Assembly: GCA_930367205.1 (NCBI GenBank)
Contig: OV884014.1
Coordinates: 73,263,104 to 73,327,103 of the forward strand
Source: Acanthosoma haemorrhoidale
Lineage: Eukaryota; Arthropoda; Insecta; Hemiptera; Acanthosomatidae
Length of the DNA stretch: 64,000 nt
Direction of reading: 5' to 3'
The notes beneath the pieces were generated by a model, which made no database searches, was not told the DNA's origin, and was given only the letters and a program-made list of their open reading frames with translations. The position numbers and the translations under genes were made by a program. Position 1 is the stretch's first letter; the number at the start of each line of letters is the position of its first letter. Of this stretch, positions 1-13,739 are shown piece by piece.

Positions 1-1440
1 GTTCATGGATAATTATTATGAAAAACTACTGAGTATTTATTAACAAATTGTAAATAGTAACATTGAAGACACCCTGAGCACGCAATTTATGTGATTTGTT
101 GCCAGACTTTTATTTGTACGTATAATCTATGAACTGCTGTTAATATCGTGTATTCCTCTTTTTTCTCCTGACATAACAGCTGGAAGAGTTCATGAAATGG
201 TTGAATGACCACGCATTCCCCTTCGGTAATAGTATAAAATTAAGATTAGTACTTTTAAGCGAGTTAAAATTGGATGTCAACTTAAAATGAGAATTTAGTT
301 ATTATCATGGAGCCTGCACACACGAGATCTAAGTGAGAAAAGCCTAATCTCCAACTGAAATTAACAGACATTATTAATTAGTGAGAGATTTCAATCAAAA
401 GTACAACTCATAACTGCAACACCATACTAACTTCAAGAAATTATGGTGACGCTTAGATGACAAACTATCTGGCCTCTCTAACTATACAATCACTGTCCAC
501 ACTTTACTTGTCAAACAATCCACAGGTGGAGAGGAGCTGAGGGTACCTGTTAAGATTGGTGGTATGCCTATTTATTAATATTTTGAAAAATACATAATTC
601 GGGAACTGTAATCTCTTTCAGGCACCTAACTAAACCAAGAACACAGTAACAAGCTTACATCTCGTAAAACAAATCGTTCAATAAAATCATAGATTCAGAA
701 ATTTTATTTTCATTATAAAACGTTAGTAAAACAAACAAAAACAAAGTGGTTCGACGTATCTCTCTAGAGAGGTAAAAGAACGTGAAGGTACCCGTTGCTT
801 GGTGTGCCATCAGTGGGTGAGTTCATTAACCGGAGACACATCAAGTTTTTGACTCGTTGCAGAAACTCACAAACCCAGTGTATAACATTATAACCCCACC
901 ACCCTTCTCGCATCGATGGCAACAGACTGTCAGGGAAAATTAGGCTAAGATTTAGTTTTTATTGATAGATGCAAGTTAGTTTTAAGTCTACAGTAAATAA
1001 GGTGAGCCCCATCACTTTAAATAAATTCAGTCCATTAATGTATAATTTACATCATTATACATTTGTACAATCCGGATCACTATTAGTAGAAAACAGAATT
1101 TCTAAACAAAAGTAGCCAAGCTACAGGAAATATCATGAAGCAATTGTAACTAGAGTCGTTTGTAGATCTATATTTTGTAACGTATATTAATTTTGTGACA
1201 AAGGGATATAAAAAAAAATCAATATAAAACAGATTTATTGTCTTTTTGCTTCTGATATCCTCTTCTTTAATGTAATAGCGCTTCTCACAGTTCTAAGCTG
1301 TCAGTTATCTCCAATTGGTTATGTTATATATGTGTGTAACTAACTCATCTAAAACAATAGTATATTTTCATCTATTTAACCAGGGCTGCTACATTAACGC
1401 TCCTTATGCATTGTTATTATTGACACTAGGCTTCTTGCGC
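1..1440. other. A+T-rich non-coding DNA, nothing recognised
   Basis: No coding-like stretch, RNA gene or recognisable mobile element was seen on either strand. The sequence is A+T-rich with stop codons in all frames. Confidence 0.6.
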
Positions 1441-1485
1441 ATGAGCTCCAATAAAAGATAAATGGCAGAGGATGTAGGACACTGC

Positions 1486-1588
1486 TGACGTCATTGGTGG
1501 GTGGATGGATGACGTCAGTTCAGCTGCGAACCTTCACTAATGACGTCCTTTGTGATGAAAATGTCCCAGTCACTGGCCGCCTGAGTCA
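1486..1588. promoter_or_regulatory. Cluster of CRE-like and AP-1-like sites
   Basis: Two perfect palindromic cAMP-response elements (TGACGTCA) lie at 1486-1493 and 1510-1517. A half-degenerate third (TGACGTCC) lies at 1541-1548, a CAGCTG E-box at 1521-1526 and an AP-1 type TGAGTCA at 1582-1588. The patch is more G+C-rich than its surroundings. In animals such sites bind bZIP factors of the CREB/ATF and Jun/Fos families. Clustering of three in about 60 bp suggests an enhancer or promoter, but no adjacent exon was found, so function is inferred only from motif density. Confidence 0.35.
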
Positions 1589-1599
1589 GGCCGAGGATT

Positions 1600-4500
1600 A
1601 GCGCAGGGGGTGAAAGAGGGATTTTTTTTTTTTTTTTAAGAGGCATCGATTTTTCATATTATCAGCTCATTTATTGCCAATCGAACCAATAAATTCTTTA
1701 GAAGCATTATTGCCGAGCTTGAGGGAAGATACTCTACTTTCATTCGAATACGGTGGGGGTTTGTCTTTCGTCTTTCCGTCATTCTGAAAGGATGGGTGTT
1801 CTTGGATAGTGCTCGAAACGTTTATCTAATCTACCTAAAATTAATGGTATATTCCATTCGAAATGTATACTTTAATTAGAACACAATTTAATAAAAAAAA
1901 AAAGTATGAAAAAAGTCCGGCCGGTTTGAATAATATTTAAGAATTATCAACTCACAAGCCATTCAAGATATTTCCCGCACTGCCTCCAAAAGTTATTTTC
2001 TACCAAAACTTCAAAGAGATATTTTGTTATTGTCCATGATCTTAAGTCGCAGGGTACAGGAGATGGTTTGTTTTGGTACTAGGCGAAATTTATCCCCCTT
2101 AGAGTACTGAATTAATGTCTTTCCTCCCTCTTTCATTCTTGGGTTTCTCCTGATTATTGCTATAGCATTCATCCCTAAATTTCGACGCCTAGTATTTAAA
2201 TTTATTCAATGTTTTCACTCGAAAGCTTTCAAAGAAGATCTCATCCCTCCAAGAAGATGTGATAAATTTAAATTTTTTTTATGTTAATTTTGGAAACCTA
2301 ACGAGAATTTATTTCTATTCCTTCTTTTTTTATACCAAAATCACTGTATATATCTTTTACATCTCTATTATTTATGAAGCAATCTTAATTAAATTTATTT
2401 GCTTGCTGTATCTGCTTATGCTAACAACATGTAATACGATATAGAAATTAGTTGTAGTAATTTCATTCGGATTTCATACAGAAAAATAAGTAGATATAGA
2501 TATTTTGGTTTTGCTTATTAGAAACGAATTAATTTTTAATTTAGAGGCGCTTAAGCATCCGGCAACTATATGTATTAAGCCCATATAGCCATGCATATAA
2601 TATTAAATTAAGAAATTCTCCCTCTTTTTCTCTTTCTCTCTGTCAATTAATTAGGATAGAAAATCGACAATTTAGCAAGCATCTGCTGGTGGAGAATCAT
2701 TATGGATAAAATCATTGCAGTCGTGGTCTACTCCAAAATAGAAGTAATGACTAATTGCCGACCTCCCTCACTCCCTTAATCCACCCTCTGGGAAAATCGA
2801 TCGGTGCGGACATAATGCTACGATTGTAGGTGTTTCCTGGAGTATTGTGTTCACTACAAATGAAGGGACACATTTTGTTTGTTTGTAAGCAGGCGGTCAC
2901 GTGCGCTCATGCGTCTGCTCCGTGCCTGAAGGAAATGTACCACATGTTCAAAATAACTTTTTTTCACCGATTTGAGTAAATTCGGGAACATTATTAAAAA
3001 TATATATTAATTATTTAAGTCCTCATTGTAGGAGCTACTTCACAACACTTAATAGTTTGGGTTCATCCTTTGGCACTTACATCATGAGGACCTAAACCTC
3101 CAAAATTTTCTCCTGGTCACAGGGGTTAAAAATTCAATAATTTAATATGACATTAATATTTTTTTAATCATTTTTCAATTCTGCAATTCTGACTACAATT
3201 TCATGCTTCAGGGTAAACTGATGGTAAACTAAAATGATGGTATGGCAGTTTTAATGACTTATTGTTTTTATAATTATATTAAGACATGACTAAAATTACA
3301 TATCAATAATCAAAACTTCTGTTCGGGGGTTCTGTCTCTCAAAATATCAACAAAAAAGTTAGAAAAATAATTAGAAAACTTCGCTTATGAGACTACCTTC
3401 GCTTGTGGTAAAATCTTGTACGTTGAATTGTAAAACTGACTGGATCGTAGGCTTCTAAATATTCATTCTTCAGTGGTCTGTGATTGACATGTATTTGAAA
3501 GCAATTTTTGAGAACCAATAATTTTAAAAGCGGCAATAAAAATTTTCTGAATTATTTTACCAAGTTCAATTACTATTAATCCCCCGATCCGCCCAATGGA
3601 GGTTCGTTCTGGAAATCTCAGTATTTTTATTTTCCCTCAGTATTATATGCATATATTTATGATCCAAACTGTATTAAATTATATATAATACGATATAGTA
3701 ATTTTATTCAGATGTCTTAGATCCCACCCACTAGGGGTTCGCCCTGGAAATTATTTAATTAAGATTTTTACTGTGTATGGTAGTTAAGTAGTTTTTGCAC
3801 CCTTAGATGTGTATTAAAGTTTTTTTATTTTGTAGTGTTGTTTGTGTTTTTAGTCCTTTTGAAAGGTTTTTTCACTGAAATGTATTTTTTTTTTGTTATT
3901 TTATATTCTTTGTACTACAAAATTTACAATCGTTAATTTATTAACAATGGTAAATTATGATACTTTTACAAGTTCTTAACCGTGGCAATGCAGTATTGAC
4001 AATTGCTAGTAGCAAGTCCCCCATGCTATAATTGATTGCAATTTACATAGCATACTGTCAGCCATCTTTACACTGTTACGAATAAAATTACCCTCAAAAC
4101 TTACCCCAATGCTGGTCAATGAAGGAAATTTTTTCTTGAGCATTTTTTTCGATGTTTTTCTATTCAGCAGCTTATTCAGATAGACACATTGACAACACTT
4201 GACACAAGAAGCTATGACACTATTTCACCTATGGATTTCATTTCACATTATACATTAAATATGTAGAGTAATAATTACATGTGTATAAATCATATTACGA
4301 AATGTTCTGGTACAATGAAGCCTGTCATTAGAAACACCAATCTTATAAACAAATTATTAAAGTAACTTTTGTTCATTGTAATTCCTACTTTTCAGAGAAA
4401 ATCGAGGATTGAATACTATCTAGACGGCGAAATTATCAAATCTAATCTTTATCCGTTCCATTTATTATCCTTTATCCGGTAAGTAGTCAAAGGAGAGATT

Positions 4501-5200
4501 GGCCACGTGATATGGCCTACTTTCCTAATTAACCTCCAGCGTTCACCTAATCTACTTTTTCAAAGATTTTCTTATCCTCTGGCTCTGTACTAATGGAGTA
4601 TATTACTGAATGTGATACCATTTCATTGAACAGAATTAGAAATTTTCTCATTTCATGTTTCGTGTGAAATTGGGCAAATACTTAAGTTCTGTTAATAATA
4701 ACAGTTACATTTTTTCTCTAGTTTATAAATATGGGTGTTTGTCAGGGGGGGGGGGCGTTGTAGCATTAAATCAGTTACACAAAAAGACTTATAGCAAAAC
4801 ATATAATGAAACTTTAGGAGTAAATACCGAAATAATTTAAGTGTAGCTTCTTTATCGATTATTGGTTTTGTTACAAGCTCTTAAAAAATAAAAGAAAATA
4901 GTAGCTAAAATGGTGACGAACTATTAAAAAAAAGTTAGTTTTTCTTTAAATTGAATGAGCTAATAATTTGGAATATAAAAAGAAATTATTGTGGCATTAT
5001 TTTTTTTTAAAGATTTACTTTTTTTTTTTTACGTAAACTTTTTTTTTTAAACGTATAAAATTAAATGCCTTACAATTGGCCATTTGATGTTATCACCTAG
5101 GATTTAATAGTTTTTAAACGGGTTTCATAACTTTTATGAATTGGTTGACAATTTGTGTGTGTTTTTAAAATTTTCGAAAATCAATATAAAAAAAAAACGC
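1600..5200. other. Non-coding DNA with a weak dispersed repeat
   Basis: No gene was recognised. A related pair of segments occurs at about 3588-3617 and 3722-3751; both contain a CCNCCCA core followed by GGTTCG and CTGGAAAT. A second related pair (AATACGATATAG followed by TAATTT-ATTC-GAT) occurs near 2433 and 3689. These look like remnants of dispersed repeats. The remainder is A+T-rich with homopolymer runs, including a run of nine or more G near 4746. Confidence 0.45.
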
Positions 5201-5851
5201 CATTCAAAGAAGGTTTTTGTAATTTATTCGGGAAATATTTCAATGTGTGCTAGAGAAGAAATCGGATCCGGCTTCTCCTGACGCCGAAGATGGTCTTCGA
5301 TGTTGAAACTTCACTGTACCAGAATAACTTCGCTCTGACTGAGATGAAAGAAAATTTTGAAAAAAAAAAACTCCACTTTTCATGAAACACAACCCCGCAT
5401 TTTCGAAAGTGCGACCAGGCATAAGGGGTGGGCTCACCTAATGCACAGAATCGACACCTCAACGGAAGCGGTCCCAGTCACAGACTGAGGCCTCTAAGAG
5501 TTAAAAATAACAAACATACGTCGGCAACCTATTTTAGAAAGGCTGTGCTGCCATCTTTTATCCGGCCGACGAATCCGTGTTTATTGTCAATAATAAATAC
5601 TCTCTTATTTCCGCTCTAGTTCAAATAAACCTTTTCTTAGATAAAGCCTACGAAGGAAACTGTCTGTGTATTTTTTCCCTTCTGTTTTTTATTTAAAATG
5701 TGTGACAAACAGCTGAGTCAAACCTCGACGTTTGAATACGAAATCATTTCTGTTTTTCTTGTCTCTCTAACGATGCCAGAGCAAAAAACAAACTCGAGAA
5801 CTGCTAAGAGTTACAATGTGCCGACAAGTAAAAGTTTTCTTTCCATTGCAG

Positions 5852-6229
5852 AAAGTTCAGTTCGTTCAGACGTTGTTCTAATGGAGCCCGCAGTCAACGT
5901 AGTTCAACTTTAATGCACTTCGCCTGAAACTTTGTCAAGGAGAGGAAGTGAAAAGTGTTAGAGAACCCTTCCGTGAGCCGCAATGAAGGAATGTTCCAAG
6001 ATTCTTTTCAGTTTCTCTGGAATCTGTTACAGCCTCTTGGAGCAGTAGCGCCTGCATTGAACCGCGCAATCAAGATAAATAGTATTAACAAGGAGTCCAT
6101 CATTCGCCTTCGAAATTTCGTAGTCTCTCATTTACAAAATTATTCCTCTTTGTTTCATAGGATTTACAATGAAAGAGAAAGACAACTGAAATTAATTGTG
6201 AAGCCCGAAAGAAGAAGCTCTGCGTTCAG
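5852..6229 (+). other. Unrecognised open stretch behind a splice-acceptor-like site
   Basis: A strong 3' splice-site-like sequence (TTTTCTTTCCATTGCAG) ends at 5851. Further on, one frame is open from 5955 to 6325 and runs without a break into the reverse-transcriptase remnant that begins near 6230. The part before 6230 contains a basic segment (ERERQLKLIVKPERRSS) but matches no family I can name. It could be an exon, an older element into which the Jockey piece inserted, or chance. The annotation is tentative because the frame shows no clear codon bias. Confidence 0.2.
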
Positions 6230-7400
6230 TCAAAAATATCGTCTTTTAGTTGTCTGTCTACTAAAACGTCTACATACAATTGTCCCAAAAACCTTTTTCC
6301 TACACACCAGTTTGGTTTCCATTTAGGACATTACACTGCTCAACAAGGCCTTCGCGTTGTTGATCACATCTCCTCAGCCCTTGAAACCAAATAGTATTGT
6401 ACTGCTGCCTTTCTTGATATAGCTCAAGCTTTTAACAGGGTTCGGCACGAAGGTTTGCTCTACAAGCTCAAAAGATATTTACCACAGACCCTTTTCCTAA
6501 TCCTACAGTCCTACCTTTCAAACCGCTTCTTCCAAGTCCGCTGTGATTCAGAATATTCTAACTACTACCCAATAAAAGCAGGAGTTCCACAGGGCAGTAT
6601 TCTGGGTCCCATATTCTATAACCTATACACTGCTGATGTCCCCTCTACCCCCAATACCTTCTTGGCCACATTTGCAGATGACACTGCAGTCTTGTCATCC
6701 CACCCAAACCCCGATATAGCATCCCATAACCTCTAAAAATACCTTGATCAGATCGAGCATTATTGTAACCAATGGCGGATTAAAGTTAATGAAGCAAAAT
6801 ATTGCCACACTACCTCCACCCTCTGTCGCAAGTCCTGTCCACTAGTTTATTTTAATTCTATTCCGCTCCCTGTATCCGAGACAGTACGGTACTTAGGCTT
6901 CGATTTCGACAAACGGCTGATGTGGAACCCACATACGAGGCTAAAAAGACAAGAACTAAACAGACAACTGTACAGACTACTTCAAAAGACATTACATCTC
7001 TCAATAGAAAATATATTACTAATCTACCTAAGCCAATCTGGACATACGGAATAGAGCTAGAGGGAACAGCAAAAAAGTCGAACATCAAGCGTATCCAATC
7101 CTTTCAATCGAAAGTACTGAGAACAATAGTAAATGCCCCTTATTGCGTCAGCAACCAAAGCCTTCATAATGATCTGAATATACCCTACATTCTTGAGCTC
7201 ATCCCTTCCAAGTTCATTAAATTCCATAGTAACCTATCTAACCACCCTAATCCCGTAGCGTAGTCATTGCACTCCACCACTCATTCCTATAATCCTCCTC
7301 GGAGACTGAAACGGCAGTGGCCTTGTCACCTGCTATAAATGCGTGACAGTGGAAGTCCTGGCAATGGCCAGGTTTTGATGGCCTAAAAGAAGTTTTGAGA
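6230..7400 (+). mobile_element. Decayed Jockey-clade non-LTR retrotransposon (reverse transcriptase part)
   Basis: This is a 5'-truncated ORF2 remnant. Read in one frame from 6308 it shows reverse-transcriptase blocks in order: QFGF at 6308, AAFLDIAQAFNRV near 6404, AGVPQGSILGP near 6582, and the catalytic block FADDTAVL near 6674, in which two aspartates of the active site are kept. The downstream RYLGFDFDKRLMW block typical of Jockey ORF2 lies near 6886. Reading is broken by a TAG at 6392 and a TAA at 6734. A frameshift near 7040 follows, after which the C-terminal part (IKRIQSFQSKVLRTIVNAPY) continues in another frame to 7263. The element cannot make active enzyme. Its last 140 bp match tails near 13.4 and 45.6 kb. 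Confidence 0.85.
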
Positions 7401-10400
7401 GTAAGATAGAAATATCTTATTTACTATTATGCATGTTGTTCTTTGTAGGTTGTAGCTATTATAATACATCCGAACTCCTCAGCTAATCCAGTTGGTAAAT
7501 CGAAAAAGTTGGTAAAATCCTATGAATTTCACACTCAATAAAACGAAGCTGTTTCCTTAATAAGTGAAGGGAAGGGATTCTGTTATTCAAAACGGAGCCG
7601 CTTCTATCTGTTTTAATTCGAAATTTACCTCATGATGTTTAAATACTCTCAATTTTCACGAATTTTTCACATTTCAATAGTAACCCTGTTTCACAATTTT
7701 ATAAAACGAAAAATATTAACTCTTATTATTCGATTTTTTTCTCATTAATTTTGGTAATTCAAACTCAATATTCCGAAATTTGTCTGTGATTCATTGGGTT
7801 TTAATTGATTGAAATTCTACTGTACTTATTACCAAGAAACACAATTAATATTTTATTTAAAAAAACAAATGTGGAGTTTCCGGCACGGCCTTGGCCTATC
7901 TCGATATTGTTTCTTCACTTTATACGTTACGTCATTTTGTTTATGTATATATATTTAAAAAATACGATTTAGTTTATAATTGATTCAAACCATTTTAGCT
8001 TGTAATTAAAATTGTATGCTCTAATAATCTAATAAATCCATAGAATTGAATTTATTTTCAGTGTACGCACTTGAATCTCAATTAGTATTATTCAATCCGT
8101 ACCAGTGATTTTTCTATCATAGATATGATATTTTCTATGATAGTTTCCATCTTTGAAAATAGAATTGTATTTATGCACAGTTGCTTACGGTCACTGCCGT
8201 GTTTCGGGTATGGCACGGGTCTAGATGGTGAATGATTCCCAAGTCGCAAATTTAGAATTATATAAAGTTACAAAGTACTATTAACAAAATAGTAAAGTGC
8301 ATCCTAAACAGGAAGTGAAATTAAATTTACGTAGGAATATATGTTAATAGAGTTTTTAATGAGTCTAAAAGTGAATGAAATGAGTTTTTTTATTGTTGGG
8401 AGATGAGTTTACTTGTTACAGTCCTTGACCGTGTGACCTGATCATAACTATTTTTAGAGTTTGATCATTGTGGATCCTCTTGAGCTCAATTTCAAACCTA
8501 AAATATATTGTAAAGAAACTGGAAGTGACAAAAAAAAAAAGAAAATTTTAGCGCCAAAAAATGAGTTTTTAGGATCACCTGATCTGGTTGAAATACAAAG
8601 TTACTTGTATGTGATCCTAAGGGCTCGCTTATAAAAACTTGAAAAATTTGAGAATAGTAGATATCCATGGTTTAATTTTTTTGAGATGAATAATTTCTGT
8701 CCCTTGTGTTATACCATTATACCTGCAATAAATAATAGCCTGCTAAAGGAAAAATATTGTAGCCAATTTTTTTCTAACACTTTTTTCCTATCAACAAAAA
8801 TTCTTTTCATTTAACATAAAAAGCTACAAATTCATAAAATACTGACCAACAGAAGCTAACGAAATTCCCTGAAACGACATTAAATACGAGATTTCTATTA
8901 ATAGTTCCCAAAATTTTATTTTTTGGATCATCTTTGGAATTTTTTTAGTATTGACATCATTAATGTGTGATTAACCATCCTAAATAGAAGTTTACTTGTT
9001 ACTTGTCAAGTTAAAATTCGGAGAAAAGCTTGGTGTGTACAAACCGACTGTTTTACGTTAATTTTTTTTCTAAACTTCCTTTGAATGTTTTTATTTTTTA
9101 TATAATTTCATTTTTCACATGATAGATTTATGAGCGAATGCGATGTCGGTATAATGAGTGACAATTGTCATGAAAATCCTATGGGAGGAAGAGAGAGACT
9201 GTCATGGAGCGTTAGCAGCTTAGACACGGAGATCTCTTATCCAGCACATTTTCAACTCTCTTTCTTTGTGTTGAGTGTATATGCAAAGGTTACATGGGTT
9301 ATTGTGATCATGTAATCTAATCTAATGTAATGTAATGTAGTCTTCTGCATGTTCATGCTCATGCATGTAAAAATCTTCAAGTCTTTTCAAGCTTCAATTT
9401 GTCTGTTGCTTACAGGTGGTGCTTCAGCAATAAGACGTAGTCTTTTCTATTGTTACCTTTTTATCCTTGCTAAAGTCAACTTTTTTTTTTTTTTGTTCAT
9501 TTTAATGTTTAGTATTTAATTGTTATTTTTTATTACTTAAATATTTTCTTTAGTATTTATTGTTACTGCTCCGTTTTAAGGGCCCAAAAAAAATTTAACC
9601 TTAATAAAAACATCTCTTTATCGAGACTCCACAGTAGGACCGAAGAAATAAAAGACCTCATGACCTTTATTTGCCTGCAGATCTATATTTATCGTAGGGC
9701 TGCAATGCGGCGCACCTAGTGACACCTAGCGGCTGAAGCTTGAACCACCATGGCCTCTCTGGAATGCACGGAGTGCTTCACGTCAGCGCTACCTACAGAT
9801 TTGTTCGTGTACTTCAGTAAAGTTCAGTTTTGTTTCGCTAGGTAGCGCGGGCTCCTTCAATACCTACTCAAACGTTAGATGCAACTTTTAGCACAATGAC
9901 GCTATTTATTATTTTGTAATGTTATTAATTATTTTTGCGTAGACAATGTAGCTATATATAAACATAACTAGCTGATCCGGGGATAAGTTGAATTATCATT
10001 TTTACCCTTTAATTTGACTGACTACATTTTTGTTTTACTTAAATTACGATCATGATAATATTTTAAATACTGGCAATAAAAGATAATGAATGTGAAAAAA
10101 AAAAACTCTTAAAAGATAAAACACTGAAACTGTCCATTTCAACATAAAAACAAAATATTCACAAATAAAAACTTTCGAAATATACTTGAATTACATTAAT
10201 TACGCTTATTAAATTTCATGAACCAAAAACTTTATCTTTTCGAATACCTTTGAATTTCAGGTCAAAATCAGAACTTTAAGTCATAAATAGTGATTTAGCT
10301 AAGACTGGGGAGGGAAAAGTAGTAAAACGGGACAGACATTTTTCATACTTCCAATTTACTGTATTTTAATCTATGCAATAACATCCATTCCAAGATATCA

Positions 10401-11880
10401 TGGAATGTACCATTGAATGGATATCATTCGAATCCTTTTACGACGTTGAAGGAAACATTTGTAGACAGAAAGACGAAATCTGACGGCCTGGTACCTGTCC
10501 AAATGTAGAGCTTCTCACGTTGTGCTCGGCGAACGAATAAATTGGATATAAAATAATTATTTTTTTTAAATTTTTGGTCCCTTAAGAAAAATGATCGCCT
10601 AAATGTCTACGCAGTTAAAAAAATTATAACATTTCACAGTGAGGCTGAGTTTAGTAGAATAAATGAAGATTATTATTGTGTTTGGTAGTGACCAGTTTCC
10701 GTTATGAAATAGAGTGCGAAAATATCTACTTAAGTATTAGGTAACAGAACAAACCCAGCATATTTACTGGAACATGATGTGATATATAGAAAATGAATAA
10801 ATTTGATTGAAAAAGTAGACATTCATCATAGAAAATACATGATATTTTTCTTATTTTTTCCATGCTCATTGCCATCTTATAGTATACGGGTTTACAAAAA
10901 GTTTTAACTCACGCATATTCACTAAATCTTATTAGTTTCCAATTTATAATAATTTATTACGATTTTCCAAGATTATTTTTATTAAGTGTAATGAATTTAT
11001 ACTTAATACTTCACGTTCCATACAAGAGATGATAATAGATTATGTATCTATGGGACATCTACTTCTTGAGGTTGTAAATTAGCTCTAATTGTAAAATCGA
11101 ATCATTGAATATATCTGCATTAAGAAAAAATAATTGAAGAATATTAAAATAAGAATATAAAACTAGTCGGTTGTGTCACATTTAAAACTTTAATTCAGTT
11201 TCAATTCATTGATTGGTTTTATTTTGTAAATATTTTTTTCATAGCCAAACGATAGCCAGTATGAGTTATCGAATTTTATTCCCCTATAATAAACGAACCG
11301 GTTATCGAGTAATCTTGATTTCTGTTCGAGGTTTTTACCCAGACCTCAAATCACCTCACGGAAGAAAATTTTTCACCTTTATGAAAGATTGCCATGCAAT
11401 GTTGGAAGTCTTGGTATTGACTTAGTATTGTAACGCCTTGAAAAAAATCTATGAAAGTATGGACTAGAAATTTTTAGTACTATGCTTTAAGTAAATATAA
11501 GTATAATTAGTAGTTTTTACATGATGACTTTCAAAACGATGTTGTGGTGTTCACCAAAGAAAATATTTATCATCATAATTTCCGGAGTGTATCAATTGGA
11601 CTGGCATCGCACCCATCGTCATAGATCCATTGGACCCATCGTCACAGATAGGTCTTAAGAGGAGGAAGTTGAATACCCAAATGAGAGAACCCGTTTCCAG
11701 AGCTAACTCGGAACTTCCGGAATGGGGAAACATCTATAACTTTGATTCTAGAATAACTAGAATTCAAATTAGACAATGCGACGAATCTTAAAGAATTTTA
11801 GTTTTTAATCGTACCTATAACTTTTAGTGGTGTTAAATTATTTTTAGTTTTTGTTCTAAATTCTACCAGTCACTGAAAAT
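7400..11880. other. Non-coding DNA, no gene recognised
   Basis: No exon or element could be named. A pentanucleotide-like run (TAATC then TAATG repeats) lies at 9312-9338. A G+C-richer patch at 9690-9860 contains a near-inverted pair (CACCTAGCGG and CGCTAGGTAG) that might be the edge of an old DNA transposon. A short tandem duplication with the core ACCCATCGTCA lies near 11608 and 11635. Confidence 0.4.
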
Positions 11881-11899
11881 AACATTAACACTCCGCTGT

Positions 11900-12360
11900 G
11901 GATTATCGTTGATCGACAGTCCTTAGGACATACGCCAGGTAGAATTAGTTAAATATCTCAGATATACACTCGATAAACGATTGAAATGGACCACCTCAGA
12001 GAAATAAACGGCAAATACTTATTCACTGCCTCAGACAAGAGTATTATTTGTTTAAAAGACACTAACAACTGACAATTCTAGAAAATTTGAAGGATTACAC
12101 CTACCGGACAACATATTTAGCACACATACGAGTACATGGACATAAGTGCAGCCTAATAACAGCAGCAGCACCATATAAACTAACGCATACTTTACGGAGA
12201 CCTTCAAGATTTACACGTAAAGACTTACATGAAGAAATTAAACAAGCAACGATCTCTCTGGCCATTGGAAACACTAATATCCAGACACTGTCTATACTTG
12301 ACTTGCCTCACAATATCCCAGGACGGCTTGGGAGGGGTATAGTGATCTTTTAAGATGGCC
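11900..12360 (+). mobile_element. Fragment of a Jockey-type ORF2, heavily decayed
   Basis: At 11948 the frame reads VKYLRYTLDKRLKWTT, which is the conserved block that follows the reverse-transcriptase palm in Jockey-clade ORF2. It is cut by a TAA at 12005 after 19 codons. Further downstream, to about 12355, the sequence is open in one frame (88 codons from 12087) but frames have shifted, and only scattered C-terminal ORF2 resemblance remains. The fragment sits about 1 kb upstream of a Jockey 3' tail at 13.37 kb; the two may be parts of one element separated by an insertion. Confidence 0.55.
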
Positions 12361-12539
12361 GGTGAATCCTAAATGGAATCATGGGGTTGCATCATTAGAT
12401 GTCCCTCATTACGCCATGACATCCCGGTTTTGTTTTTCCGTTCACGTTGTTTGTGATTCCATTCCACAGCTATGAACTTAACAATATAGCCAATGAACAA
12501 TTTTATATTATAACAATTTTACCAATTTTTGGAGCATTT

Positions 12540-13220
12540 TGATATCGATATCGAATGATAAAATTTACTCACTAAGCGCGCACTTGATGATAAATAAAGG
12601 ACTTTACGTCGACACTTGGAACGTATCATTAAAAGACAGAGCTAAAATAATATTCAGTTATTCAAGCGTGGTTCAACATGTTCTAAATATTCCGAAGACC
12701 TCCGTGTGGAGATCGACATCCCAAACTCGGTTGATGCCTTTGCATTAGCAGTGGGAATTAAGCCGCGGCCCAAGCCGTGCTCAAGTTAAGCCGAGCAAAG
12801 CCTACTCATCGACCCTGACACGCCACTGTTTCAGCTAACCACACCTTTCCCTAATATCAAGTGTCAAATTAGCATTCCAGATTCAATCTTCAACGAAACC
12901 ACATCAGCTGGCACGCATTAGTAACTCAATATTGATGATTAGAATCCTTGAAGCAGATTTCCCTCTGGAGGAGCTACTTCGTCCGTTTTCCCTTCTATCC
13001 CTACAGAATTTCTTCAACTTGATTTTTTGAGATGATTAATTAAATGGCGTATTGTTCTATACCAATCAGTTAAACTTATTAGATTCCCATCTTAAGTTGC
13101 AATCACTTATTCAATGTGAATTCGCAAAGTAGTGGACTTGAAGCTAAATAAACCTAATGTTAGTATATTTAACTGACTACTTACTGACACTAATATGGAC
13201 TCACAGACTAGAAACTATGA
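12540..13220 (+). other. Unrecognised stretch between two Jockey fragments
   Basis: An open frame (12539-12748) and a partly overlapping one in another frame through about 12900 (with AFALAVGIKPRPKP near 12735) hint at a decayed coding sequence, perhaps of a further mobile element. No family was recognised. It lies between the Jockey ORF2 fragment and the Jockey tail, so an insertion that split one element is possible. Confidence 0.2.
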
Positions 13221-13369
13221 CGACGAATCCTAAGACATCAGAACTTTAGTCAACTCACCCTTTAAAAGAGTAAATCATCCCATTATAATGGTCTGCGTGA
13301 GTTAACTGTCAACCCTCAAGATTTTCCAAAATCCAAAAAACCTATCCGTTCTTCTAAATTCTCTTGTCA

Positions 13370-13735
13370 ATTCCTCGTGCAGTAGACACACAACCATACA
13401 ATCCTCCTCGTAGTCTGAAACGGCAGTGGTCTACTTTCAATAGATATGTTACTCATGGGCTCCTGGCATTGGCCACCATCTTTACTCATGTCCTCAGCGT
13501 CTTTGGTTTTCATGATCCCTCTATGGCCTTCGCATCATGGTGAAACGGTCGAAGAGGGAAGTGAGAGAAGAGCCCAGATGCTCCCTTGGACTAGGTCGCC
13601 TTGGGAGTGAGGGGAGATTGTGTGTGAACGTGAATCGTATGTTATATTAGGTATGAATGTTTCTTCCATCCTAATTAATAATGCTGTACAAGAAAATTGT
13701 AATTTTTCAAGTAAAGATGTTTAAATATATATATA
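13370..13735 (+). mobile_element. Jockey 3' tail (copy 2)
   Basis: The core at 13393-13430 (CAATCCTCCTCG, then CTGAAACGGCAGTGG) matches the C-terminal end and 3' flank of the element at 7.3 kb and the tail at 45.6 kb. The matched parts include the CTCCTGGCATTGGCCA segment. The sequence continues through a G+C-richer 3'-UTR-like part to about 13640 and ends near an (AT)n run at 13726. It carries no intact reading frame. Confidence 0.6.
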
Positions 13736-13739
13736 TATT

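Noticed and set aside
9130..9315. 61-codon plus-strand open frame
   Set aside because: It has no domain, its codon use is like the background, and it runs into a simple repeat.
11213..11425. 70-codon open frame as transposase remnant
   Set aside because: No catalytic motif or family resemblance could be pointed to.
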